Source: DAISJD01 sp036821645 (GTDB lineage Bacteria > Pseudomonadota > Alphaproteobacteria > ATCC43930 > CGMCC-115725). Taken from it: a stretch of DNA of 23,911 nucleotides. Of the stretch, positions 15,673 through 23,386 are shown piece after piece. Location: contig DAISJD010000035.1 in assembly GCA_036821645.1 (NCBI GenBank), positions 1 through 23,911 of the forward strand, written 5' to 3'. The position numbers and the translations under genes are program-made. The first letter of the stretch is position 1; every line of letters begins with the position of its first letter. The notes under the pieces are model-generated. The model ran no database searches, was not told the origin of the DNA, and worked only from the letters and a program-made list of their open reading frames with translations.

Positions 15673-16363
15673 CCTACCCGCAACCCTCGGCATCGGTTGG
15701 TTTCTGGGGCAGGCTTTCTTCCCCGTCTTGTTGTTTTTGGTTGTCCTTGCAGGCTACGGCGTCGTCTCTCTTCTCTGTGCCGCATGGCCGGTCGGCCATC
15801 AACCGACAGGTACGATCGCCATCGCCGTTGCCGCGAACCCGTTTCACGCCGACCTCGTCTTGCCAGCCGAGGGTTTTCGCGACGATCTCGGGTTGCCGGA
15901 CGATGCGGCCTATCTCGTGATCGGGTGGGGCCAACAGGCCTTTTACCTGGAAACGCCCCGGTTCGAGGATCTGAAACCGAGGACCGTGATCGATGCGCTC
16001 TACGGCCATGGACCGAGCACGGTTCATGTCGCCTGGCTATCCGGCCCGGCCGCCCGAAGCCCATCGGTCGCGGTCTTTGCCGTCACCCCGCACCAACTGG
16101 CAATTTTAAACGACTATGTTCGCTCGTATCTTGCGACAAGCCCCGATGGCAAGCCGACGCGGATTGCCGGCGCTTATGGCAAAACCGATTATTTCTATGC
16201 CGCCAACGGTCATTGGACCGTCGGCCTTACCTGCAACGAATGGGTTGGGCGGGCCCTGCGCGCCGCCGATATCCGCACCGGCCTTTGGACCCCGTTTTCC
16301 TACGGTTTATTGAGCCACCTGCAAACCCCGCCCCCTACCGCCGCACAAGACCCGCCACACTGA
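15665..16363 (+). CDS. DUF2459-type membrane-anchored protein inside the leu operon
   Basis: Protein of unknown function, 232 aa. One membrane segment (about 12-38) is followed by a domain that I recognise as the DUF2459/TIGR02117 family from NPFHADLVLPAEGF, GWGQQAFYLETP and TCNEWVGRALRAADI. His61 comes before Cys190, an order reminiscent of circularly permuted papain-like (NlpC/P60-type) hydrolases. That activity is my inference, not established. The ATG at 15665 overlaps the last 8 bases of leuC, and leuD begins 26 bp after the stop. It is therefore almost certainly co-transcribed with the leucine genes, although a metabolic role is not evident. Upstream start 15632 is less likely. Confidence 0.82.
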   Translation: MRNLPATLGIGWFLGQAFFPVLLFLVVLAGYGVVSLLCAAWPVGHQPTGTIAIAVAANPFHADLVLPAEGFRDDLGLPDDAAYLVIGWGQQAFYLETPRFEDLKPRTVIDALYGHGPSTVHVAWLSGPAARSPSVAVFAVTPHQLAILNDYVRSYLATSPDGKPTRIAGAYGKTDYFYAANGHWTVGLTCNEWVGRALRAADIRTGLWTPFSYGLLSHLQTPPPTAAQDPPH

Positions 16364-16389
16364 CCCGCATCATCGAAAGAGGGCCGCCC

Positions 16390-16995
16390 ATGGAAAAATT
16401 CACCGTCCTTACCGGCATCGCCGCCCCGTTGCCGATGATCAATATCGATACGGACAAGATCATTCCCAAGCAGTTTCTAAAGACGATCGCCCGCAGCGGT
16501 CTTGCCAAAGGGCTGTTCGACGAGTTGCGCAACCATCCCGACGGCACCCCCAACCCCGATTTCGTCCTCAATCAACCGGCCTGGGCGCAGGCGAAAATCC
16601 TCGTCACTGGGGAAAATTTCGGCTGCGGGTCAAGCCGGGAACACGCGCCGTGGGCGCTCCTCGATTTTGGGATCCGCTGTATTCTCGCCCCCAGTTTTGC
16701 GGATATTTTCTATAATAATTGCTTCAAAAACGGGATTTTGCCGATCGTGCTCGATCAGGCGACCATCGATCTTTTGATGGAGGACGCGCAAAAAGGGGCG
16801 AATGCGGTCATGACCGTCGATCTCGATGCGCAAACCATCAGCCGCCCCGACGGCGAGATCGTGACGTTTTCGATCGACCCGTTCCGCAAACACTGCTTGA
16901 TGAACGGGCTGGACGATATCGGGCTCACGCTCACCGATGCCGACGCTATCGACCGGTATGAAGCGACCCGCCGCACAGCGCTGCCCTGGCTCTAA
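16390..16995 (+). CDS. leuD: 3-isopropylmalate dehydratase small subunit
   Basis: Swivelling subunit of the LeuCD isomerase, 201 aa. Recognised by the N-terminal FTVLTGIAAPLPMINIDTDK, IIPKQFLK, then GENFGCGSSREHAPWAL (substrate-specificity and active-site loop) and FADIFYNNCFKNGILP. ATG 16390 is preceded by GAAAGAGGG. The frame extends upstream to 15697 only as a shadow of the DUF2459 gene. It lies 22 bp before leuB, same strand. Confidence 0.97.
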   Translation: MEKFTVLTGIAAPLPMINIDTDKIIPKQFLKTIARSGLAKGLFDELRNHPDGTPNPDFVLNQPAWAQAKILVTGENFGCGSSREHAPWALLDFGIRCILAPSFADIFYNNCFKNGILPIVLDQATIDLLMEDAQKGANAVMTVDLDAQTISRPDGEIVTFSIDPFRKHCLMNGLDDIGLTLTDADAIDRYEATRRTALPWL

Positions 16996-17017
16996 CCCTC
17001 TTCGAAGGCATCAGATC

Positions 17018-18136
17018 ATGACGAACGAGACCCAAAAACGCCTCTTGATCCTTCCCGGAGACGGGATCGGCCCCGAAGTCATGGGCGAAGTCCGACGGGT
17101 TCTGGATTGGCTCAACGACCGCCACGGGCTGAATTTCATCCTCGAAGAAGGGTTGATCGGCGGGGCCGCCTATGACGATGAAGGGACACCTTTGTCGAAC
17201 GCAACCATGGACCGGGCCATGAAGGCGGACGCCGTCTTGCTGGGGGCCGTGGGCGGCGTCAAATGGGATAGTTTACCCTTCGAATGTCGGCCGGAACGCG
17301 GGCTGTTGCGGATCCGCAAGGAATTGGGCCTGTTCGCCAATCTGCGCCCGGCGACGGTCTTTCCGCCGCTCGTCAATGCGTCTAGCCTAAAACCCGGTCT
17401 GGTCAGCGGCCTCGATCTCATGATCGTGCGAGAATTGACCGGCGGGGTTTATTTCGGCGAGCCCCGGGGCATCGAAACGCTGCCAAACGGTGAAAAGCGG
17501 GGGTACAATACCCAAAGCTATACGACCGGCGAGATCGAACGGGTCGGGCGGGTCGCCTTTGAATTGGCCCGAAAACGCAATCGATCCGTCTGTTCGGTCG
17601 AAAAGGCCAATGTCATGGAATCCGGCGTCTTGTGGCGCGAGGTCATGACCGATCTGCATCGCCGGGATTATGGCGATGTCGCCCTGTCGCACATGTATGC
17701 CGATAATTGCGCCATGCAATTGGTGCGCAGGCCGAAGCAGTTCGACGTCATCGTCACCGACAATCTGTTCGGCGATTTGTTGAGCGATTGCGCCGCCATG
17801 CTGACCGGGTCGCTCGGCATGCTGCCATCCGCCTCTCTCGGGGCCGCCGATGCCACGGGCAAGCGCAAGGCCCTTTACGAGCCGGTGCATGGTTCCGCAC
17901 CGGATATTGCCGGCCAAGGCATCGCCAACCCGCTCGCCACAGTATTGTCACTGGCCATGATGCTGCGCTATTCCTTCGATCTCACCCAGCATGCGACGGC
18001 GATCGAGGCGGCGGTCGATCACCTGCTGTCGACGGGATTGCGCACCGCCGATCTTGCCGACCCCGGACAGGCATCGGTCGGCACGGGGGATATCGGCAAG
18101 GCCCTCGTTGCACGTTTGGCAATCAGTCACCCCTAA
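17018..18136 (+). CDS. leuB: 3-isopropylmalate dehydrogenase
   Basis: NAD-dependent oxidative decarboxylation of 3-isopropylmalate, the third step of the leucine branch. The protein is 372 aa, usual length. Family motifs: LLILPGDGIGPEVM, LLGAVGGVKWD, LRIRKELGLFANLRP (substrate arginines), VRELTGGVYFGEPRG, VEKANVMESG (Lys), SHMYADNCAMQL, DNLFGDLLSD (metal Asp) and EPVHGSAPDIAGQGIANP. ATG 17018 has GAAGG about eight bases upstream. Shared strand and short gaps place it in the leuC-DUF2459-leuD-leuB transcript. No strong terminator follows. Confidence 0.98.
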   Translation: MTNETQKRLLILPGDGIGPEVMGEVRRVLDWLNDRHGLNFILEEGLIGGAAYDDEGTPLSNATMDRAMKADAVLLGAVGGVKWDSLPFECRPERGLLRIRKELGLFANLRPATVFPPLVNASSLKPGLVSGLDLMIVRELTGGVYFGEPRGIETLPNGEKRGYNTQSYTTGEIERVGRVAFELARKRNRSVCSVEKANVMESGVLWREVMTDLHRRDYGDVALSHMYADNCAMQLVRRPKQFDVIVTDNLFGDLLSDCAAMLTGSLGMLPSASLGAADATGKRKALYEPVHGSAPDIAGQGIANPLATVLSLAMMLRYSFDLTQHATAIEAAVDHLLSTGLRTADLADPGQASVGTGDIGKALVARLAISHP

Positions 18137-18217
18137 GAGCGACGGCGTGACTTATTCTACATATTCAAGTATGGGGTAATTCACGCCACAGCCTCAGAGA
18201 ATCCCAATGAACCTCTG

Positions 18218-18233
18218 CGTAAAGGTCTTTACG
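18218..18233. promoter_or_regulatory. Palindrome upstream of the GDSL autotransporter
   Basis: CGTAAAG-GT-CTTTACG, perfect 7-bp arms, 87 bp before the autotransporter start. The arm length and 2-bp centre suit a dimeric repressor or activator site. Shorter repeats ACTGT/ACAGT (18240-18255) and ACGTC/GACGT (18279-18294) follow. The regulator is unknown. Confidence 0.35.
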
Positions 18234-18304
18234 GTTACGACTGTTTCATGACAGTGTGTCCATCTTAATGTTATGAAAACGTCACATAAGACGTAACCAA
18301 GAAG

Positions 18305-20236
18305 ATGTTTGGGGGGAAAATGCGGAAGATTGCAGCCGGACTCGTAGCCGGACTCTGTGTCTCGTTGGCAGCCTTATGTGCGCCGGCCTATGCGCAAAAC
18401 CAAATCGGCGGGGTTGTCGTGTTCGGCGACAGCCTGTCGGATAACGGCAATATTCCGAAATTGTTCGGTGTCAATCAACCGCCGCCGCCTTTCTTCATGA
18501 ACCGGTTCAGCAACGGCCCGGTCTATGCCGAATATTTGGATGCCTTGTTCAAGACCGAACGGCCGCTGATGGATTTCGCGATCGGCGGGGCCACGTCCGG
18601 CACCATCAATATCGGTGGTCTGAATACGGCGTTTGACGGAAAAGGCGGCGGTGTCAGCGGGGAAATCGACCGTTATATCGCATCGAAACCGACCCCGCGC
18701 GCCAACGATCTCTTCATCGTCTTTGCCGGTGCCAACGATTATTTCCGCTTCCTGCCGACGTTCAACCCGCCGCCCGGGGCGAGCGTTCAACAATTGCAGG
18801 GCCTTCTGGCGCAAGGTCAGGTCAATCAGACCGTCAGCCAACTCGTCACCGACGTAACGCGCCTTGCCGCCCTCGGCGTCAAAAATTTCGTCGTGCCGAA
18901 TCTGCCGAATTTAGGCTCGACCCCGGCGCTAAACGGTACGCCGACGACCGCTGCGGTTGGCTTGCTTGTCACGCAAGTCCATAATGCCACCTTGGCCCAG
19001 GCTTTGAGCCAACTGCAAAAACAGCTTCACGTGAACATCACGATCGTCGATGTGTTTTCCTTTCAAGGCGATATTATCGCCAACCCAACCAAATACAATA
19101 TCGATCCGGCCCACACACGCGATCAGTGCCTTCTGAATCAAGCCTGCGTTGCCAATCGTCTGCCCTATCTATTCTTCGATTCGGTCCACCCGACTTTCAG
19201 CGTTCAGCAACTTTTCTCCCAAGTCTTCTTCTCTACAGTCGCAGCCCCGACCACCGTCGGCGTCCAAACCGATCTGTTGAAAGTGACGCAGCGCGAATTC
19301 TTCGACCAAATCTCCTCGCGCATCGCAACCCTTCGCCTCGGGGCCGCCGGCTTCACTACATCGGCAAGCGGCGCTGCTGCCACGACCGGCGGCGACAAGG
19401 ACAAGAAATTCTCGGGCTTCGTCTCAGGGACGCACGCGTTCGGCGATCGCTCGGCGCGCACCAACGAAGTCGGCTTTGATTACGACATCAACAGCCTCAC
19501 CGCCGGGATCGATTATCGGGTGCTGCCGGGCCTCACTGTCGGCGGCATCATCAACTATGCCTCGACCGACGGCACGTTGCAGGGCGGTTTCGGCCGCACC
19601 AACCTCAACAGCATCGGCACCGGCATTTTCGCGACCTACAATGTCGGGCCGTTCTTCTTCTCCGCCGCCGGAACCGGCGTATTCAACGATTTCCGCAAGA
19701 TCGACCGCAACACCTTCGTCGCCAATCAAACGGCCGAAGGCACGACCCATGGCCGGACCTTGGGCGGCAAGTTGGAAGCCGGTTACGTCCTGCATGCGGG
19801 TAATTTCAGTTTCGGCCCTGTGGTCGAATTGCGCTATGCCAAGTACCGGGTTGGTGCCTATGCGGAACGCGGGGCCGTCGGTCTCAACCAACAGCTTGAA
19901 ACGCAAGACAGCAATGGCCTGACCGGACAGTTCGGTCTTCAGACTGCGTTCGTGACGACTCTGGGCGATTATCAGATTACGCCGCAATTGCGGGTCGCCT
20001 TGGATCATGAGTTCCGAAAGGACCAACGGTCGATCGTGAGCAGCCTGGTCAGTCAACCCACCACCAATGTCGTCACCAAGCTCGGCGCGCAACGCCGGGA
20101 TTCGGCGCGTATTGGCGGCGGCGTCGATGTCAAATTGGGGGATTCGGTGTCGGCCCTGTTGGATTTCGACGGCACGGCCTTCAATGGTCAGGCGCAAGAT
20201 TATAGCGCCCTGGCCCGGGTTAAATTCTCGTTCTAA
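18305..20236 (+). CDS. GDSL-family esterase autotransporter
   Basis: Surface-displayed lipase/esterase of the EstA type, 643 aa. The signal peptide is at 1-30 (MRKIAAGLVAGLCVSLAALC, cleavage after AYA). The SGNH hydrolase passenger spans about 33-320: block I GDSLSDNG with Ser43, block II glycine in DFAIGGATSG, block III GANDYF with Asn144, and block V DSVHP with Asp292 and His295. A linker rich in Ala/Thr/Gly (about 350-368) leads to a C-terminal beta-barrel (about 370-643), which alternates aromatic and small residues and ends in FSF, the outer-membrane assembly signal. Start ATG 18305 or ATG 18320; the latter has GGGGGG close upstream. It has its own 168-bp upstream region and downstream terminator, and sits between leuB and asd. 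Confidence 0.93.
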   Translation: MFGGKMRKIAAGLVAGLCVSLAALCAPAYAQNQIGGVVVFGDSLSDNGNIPKLFGVNQPPPPFFMNRFSNGPVYAEYLDALFKTERPLMDFAIGGATSGTINIGGLNTAFDGKGGGVSGEIDRYIASKPTPRANDLFIVFAGANDYFRFLPTFNPPPGASVQQLQGLLAQGQVNQTVSQLVTDVTRLAALGVKNFVVPNLPNLGSTPALNGTPTTAAVGLLVTQVHNATLAQALSQLQKQLHVNITIVDVFSFQGDIIANPTKYNIDPAHTRDQCLLNQACVANRLPYLFFDSVHPTFSVQQLFSQVFFSTVAAPTTVGVQTDLLKVTQREFFDQISSRIATLRLGAAGFTTSASGAAATTGGDKDKKFSGFVSGTHAFGDRSARTNEVGFDYDINSLTAGIDYRVLPGLTVGGIINYASTDGTLQGGFGRTNLNSIGTGIFATYNVGPFFFSAAGTGVFNDFRKIDRNTFVANQTAEGTTHGRTLGGKLEAGYVLHAGNFSFGPVVELRYAKYRVGAYAERGAVGLNQQLETQDSNGLTGQFGLQTAFVTTLGDYQITPQLRVALDHEFRKDQRSIVSSLVSQPTTNVVTKLGAQRRDSARIGGGVDVKLGDSVSALLDFDGTAFNGQAQDYSALARVKFSF

Positions 20237-20245
20237 CCATACCAA

Positions 20246-20294
20246 GATCCGGCCCTCGTCCCATGCCTGTGGGGCGGCGGCCGGATCGCTTTCT
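20246..20294 (+). terminator. Terminator after the autotransporter
   Basis: GATCCGGCC (20246-20254) pairs perfectly with GGCCGGATC (20279-20287). A smaller CCCA/TGGG hairpin lies inside the loop, and a weakly T-rich GCTTTCT tail follows. It is 9 bp after the stop codon. Confidence 0.65.
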
Positions 20295-20436
20295 ATCATT
20301 ATTACGCACAAGCCGGGTGAGAGCCGCCCCATGGCGGATGGTTTCAACCGTTCCCCACCCGCAACAGCCCAGCCATGCGACAGGTTCCTTATTCACCGAG
20401 CCCACTCTGGTATTAGACTAGGCCCGTTGCTGAAAC

Positions 20437-20442
20437 GGGGAG
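20437..20442 (+). promoter_or_regulatory. Shine-Dalgarno that sets the asd start
   Basis: GGGGAG lies seven bases before ATG 20450, but only four before the alternative GTG 20447. It partly overlaps a CCCGTT/AACGGG hairpin (20423-20439). Confidence 0.55.
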
Positions 20443-20449
20443 TACCGTG

Positions 20450-21502
20450 ATGGGGTTTCGGGTCGCTATTGTAGGTGCCACAGGGGCTGTTGGCCGCGAA
20501 TTACTGACGACATTGGCCGAACGGGAATTTCCCGTGTCGGAGGTCATCGCTTTGGCCTCGGAACGATCGGTCGGAACAGAAGTATCGTTCGGGGAAGACG
20601 ACACACTCAAGGTTCAGGATCTCGATCGTTTCGATTTCAAGGGCGTGGATATCGCACTTTTCTCGCCGGGGGCCAAAATATCGGCCATTCACGCGCCGCG
20701 CGCCGCCAAACGCGGGACCGTCGTGATCGACAATACGTCCCATTTCCGCATGGACCCCGATATCCCCTTGGTCGTACCGGAAGTCAATCCTGACGCAATC
20801 GCCCGCTACACCAAACGCAACATTATCGCCAACCCCAACTGTTCGACCATTCAGATGTTGGTCGCGTTGAAACCGCTGCACGATCTGGCCCGGATCAAAC
20901 GGGTCGTGGTATCGACCTACCAATCCGTTTCCGGTGCTGGGAAAGAGGCGATGGACGAACTCTTCACCCAAACCCGGGCGGTTTACGTCAATGATGAAAT
21001 CAAGCCGGAACATTTTACCAAACGCATCGCCTTCAACGTGATCCCCCATATCGACGTCTTCATGGATGACGGGGCCACCAAGGAAGAATGGAAGATGGTG
21101 GTGGAAACCCGCAAGATCCTGGACCCAGACATTGCGGTCACGGCCACCTGCGTGCGGGTCCCGGTCTTTATCGGCCATGCCGAAGCGGTCAATGTCGAAT
21201 TTGAAACGCCCTTGGGCGTCGATGAGGCCCGTGCCGCCTTGAAACGCGCCCCTGGCGTCTCGGTCGTCGATTTTCGGGTCGATGAGGGTTATGTCACGCC
21301 GCAGGAATGCGCCGGTGAAGATAACGTCTTCGTCAGCCGCATCCGCAAAGACCCGACCGTGGCGAACGGGCTCAATCTCTGGGTTGTCGCCGACAATTTG
21401 CGCAAAGGGGCCGCCTTGAACGCGGTCCAAATCGCTGAAATTCTGGCGGAACAGTATTTGGAACCGGGCAAAGGACTGCCGCCCCTGTCCGATCGGGGCT
21501 AG
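20450..21502 (+). CDS. asd: Aspartate-semialdehyde dehydrogenase
   Basis: NADPH-dependent reduction of aspartyl phosphate to the semialdehyde, the branch point to lysine/diaminopimelate, threonine and methionine. The protein is 350 aa. Motifs: nucleotide loop VAIVGATGAVGRELL, SPGAKISAIHAPRAA, catalytic Cys131 in ANPNCSTIQM, YQSVSGAGKEAM, and the substrate-binding region CVRVPVFIGHAEAV with its His. ATG 20450 is favoured over GTG 20447 by Shine-Dalgarno spacing. It is followed by a strong terminator, so it forms its own unit or the end of one. It marks the last gene of normal base composition before the AT-rich segment. Confidence 0.97.
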   Translation: MGFRVAIVGATGAVGRELLTTLAEREFPVSEVIALASERSVGTEVSFGEDDTLKVQDLDRFDFKGVDIALFSPGAKISAIHAPRAAKRGTVVIDNTSHFRMDPDIPLVVPEVNPDAIARYTKRNIIANPNCSTIQMLVALKPLHDLARIKRVVVSTYQSVSGAGKEAMDELFTQTRAVYVNDEIKPEHFTKRIAFNVIPHIDVFMDDGATKEEWKMVVETRKILDPDIAVTATCVRVPVFIGHAEAVNVEFETPLGVDEARAALKRAPGVSVVDFRVDEGYVTPQECAGEDNVFVSRIRKDPTVANGLNLWVVADNLRKGAALNAVQIAEILAEQYLEPGKGLPPLSDRG

Positions 21503-21526
21503 GTTTTTTCTCCATCTGCACGATCG

Positions 21527-21560
21527 ACGCGATCCTCCGGTTCCGGGGGATCGCGTTTTT
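21527..21560 (+). terminator. Strong intrinsic terminator of asd
   Basis: A 12-bp stem (ACGCGATCCTCC at 21527-21538 with GGGGGATCGCGT at 21545-21556, one G-T wobble), loop GGTTCC, and five consecutive T. It sits 24 bp after the asd stop. Confidence 0.92.
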
Positions 21561-21623
21561 CATGGGGGAGACAATTTTGGTGGTAGGGGGCACACGTAAA
21601 AAGAACAAAAAACCTACACGCTC

Positions 21624-21652
21624 TTGACTCCCGCAAAAAGTCTTATTATGTT
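21624..21652 (+). promoter_or_regulatory. Orphan sigma70-like promoter facing right
   Basis: TTGACT (21624-21629, 5/6), 17-bp spacer, TATGTT (21647-21652, 4/6). No established gene lies downstream on this strand. Transcription would run antisense into the broken phosphatase gene. Confidence 0.3.
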
Positions 21653-21784
21653 CTTATTTTAAAAGCCGGTCAAAAGCCGTAAGAGCTACATATTTTATGT
21701 CAGATACAGAGTCATATTTGTTTAGAATTATGGGATCATTTAAATATTTATTAAAGTAAATTTTAGGCATTCATACCATCCTAT

Positions 21785-22441
21785 TTATTCTGCTAACAGT
21801 TCATTTGAAAGATGCGTATCAGAAAAAATTTGATCAATAGACCAAAATTTAACTTCGGTGCTAATGGCAGAAATTACAGAAAAACTTCCATATGAGCACC
21901 TATGTGGGTGTTGTAGATCAAGCTCATTCTTACCTTCTATAATTTGCATCATAGCTCTTAGTAAATTATAATGTGATATAACTAAACAACAGGAAAAATC
22001 TTCAGCGCAAAGTTTATCAATAAAGAAACTCATTCTACAGAATAGGTTTTGATCAGATTCAATAATTTTTTTATCTGATACAAAATTTCTAGTTTTTCTA
22101 TCAATCAAAATCTTAACTTTTTCAGAAGATATGTGCTCTCAACAACCTATAGCGTGCAATTCATTCAAATTTTTATCGATCTTGAATTCAGGTAATGGAA
22201 TACGAATCGATAATAATCGTGCAGTTTCTTGTGTTCTGACCAGTTCAGAGCAGTAAACAAGATCAAAATTGTACGCCCCGAGCACGGAGGCTAACGCTTC
22301 GGTCTGTTGCACGGCTATCCCTGACAACGGAGGGTCCATAGCCGCATGGAAGCTCTCTGGATTCCATGTCGTTGAAAAATGGCGCACAAGAATGATCTTT
22401 CTTGTTTCATAAGAAGAAATTGATTGATCACCGTAGCTCAT
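21785..22441 (-). pseudogene. Histidine phosphatase family gene interrupted by an in-frame TGA
   Basis: Two pieces in the same frame, together 218 codons without the stop, form one phosphoglycerate-mutase-like phosphatase. The first piece (ATG 22441) has the catalytic LVRHFSTTWN (RHG-type) motif, PLSGIAVQQTEALA and YCSELVRTQETA. The second has the late SH motif in CLVISHYNLL. Between them, at 22139-22141, is a TGA after LNELHAIGC, and the frame continues EHISSEKVKI. Family members usually have G-x-W-E here, so the TGA replaces the expected Trp codon TGG. TGA is a normal stop elsewhere in this window (coq7, purE), so a nonsense mutation is the simplest reading. It starts 15 bp after the kinase gene, same strand. 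Substrate unknown. Confidence 0.8.
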
Positions 22442-22456
22442 TTAGACGCATCACAT

Positions 22457-23386
22457 TTATATGTGTGATGATATACTATTAAGTATTGTGCGCAATCGTA
22501 CCAATCTTATATTTGCAAGTTCAGGGTCAGGGATCTCACGCAGGAATAAAACCGCCATCATAATAGCGGTATATAGCCTACACGCCAATCCTTCAAGGGA
22601 GTCAAGTCGTGAAATTGTAAGAGGGTCATCATACCCAAAACAAAAATCTTCCGTCAATAAATCATACTCAAAAACACGTGCAATTTCTAATAATGGCGGT
22701 CCAATTAAAGCATTAGACCAATCTATAACCGCAAAAACGGTCATATTACGACAAAGTATATTATCAAAACGTAAATCCATATGCAAAAGACATTGATCTT
22801 TTTCAAGTGATTCAAATAAATTGAAAAGTTTATCAAGGTAATTAATACTATAATTCTGACCTGTATGTTCACTTATTACCATTAAGCGTCGTTGCATTAT
22901 TTCCATCAAAGCTAATGAAAGAGATTTTCCTCGCATTGCAACTGTCAAATGTCCCGATAAATGAATTTTATGTATTTTCTTAGCAAGCTGACCCAAAGCA
23001 TATCCGTTAGGGGGCCCACCGTCATGATATATGTAATCCATTAAAAGAGCCGGGATATTTTCAGGAGATATAATAATTTTGTGGATTTTGACTGAAGGAA
23101 CATCGAAATCTGTTAAAATTTTTGATATGTTACATTCTTGTTTATAAAGTTCAAAATAATCGAGATCGGGATCATTATCATTATTTGTGTATCTTTGATT
23201 TACATATTTTAAGAGGAATTTTTTATTAGATCTTGTGCCAGATAAAAGAACCACTAAAGATTCTATACCAGAATTAAGCGGCTCCACCTCCCAGATATCC
23301 TCATCGAGGAACCCGTTGATGGTTCCGAGCACGCCTTTGAGCGTCTTACTGGGATCTTTAATCAGCTCAGATATCAGATAGTTCAC
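22457..23386 (-). CDS. Aminoglycoside phosphotransferase (APH)-fold kinase
   Basis: Small-molecule kinase of the APH/choline-kinase fold, 309 aa. A nucleotide-binding Lys is seen in KKFLLKYVNQ near residue 57. The catalytic loop is LLHMDLRFDNILC (HxD....N), followed by the metal-binding VIDWSNALIGPP. The substrate is not predictable from sequence; antibiotic, sugar, choline-like or amino-acid substrates are all possible in this fold. The start is GTG 23386, sharing four bases with the stop of the upstream gene (GTGA), so translation is coupled. Composition is very AT-rich except for the first 100 bases or so. It is followed after 15 bp by the broken phosphatase, which suggests a three-gene operon adding and removing phosphate on one intermediate. 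Confidence 0.85.
   Translation of the reverse strand: MNYLISELIKDPSKTLKGVLGTINGFLDEDIWEVEPLNSGIESLVVLLSGTRSNKKFLLKYVNQRYTNNDNDPDLDYFELYKQECNISKILTDFDVPSVKIHKIIISPENIPALLMDYIYHDGGPPNGYALGQLAKKIHKIHLSGHLTVAMRGKSLSLALMEIMQRRLMVISEHTGQNYSINYLDKLFNLFESLEKDQCLLHMDLRFDNILCRNMTVFAVIDWSNALIGPPLLEIARVFEYDLLTEDFCFGYDDPLTISRLDSLEGLACRLYTAIMMAVLFLREIPDPELANIRLVRLRTILNSISSHI

Noticed and set aside
22106..22141. UGA as selenocysteine or as a tryptophan codon of a variant genetic code
   Set aside because: TGA ends coq7, purE and other genes here, so the code is standard. I saw no obvious selenocysteine hairpin, and the family residue is Trp, not Cys. A nonsense mutation is simpler.
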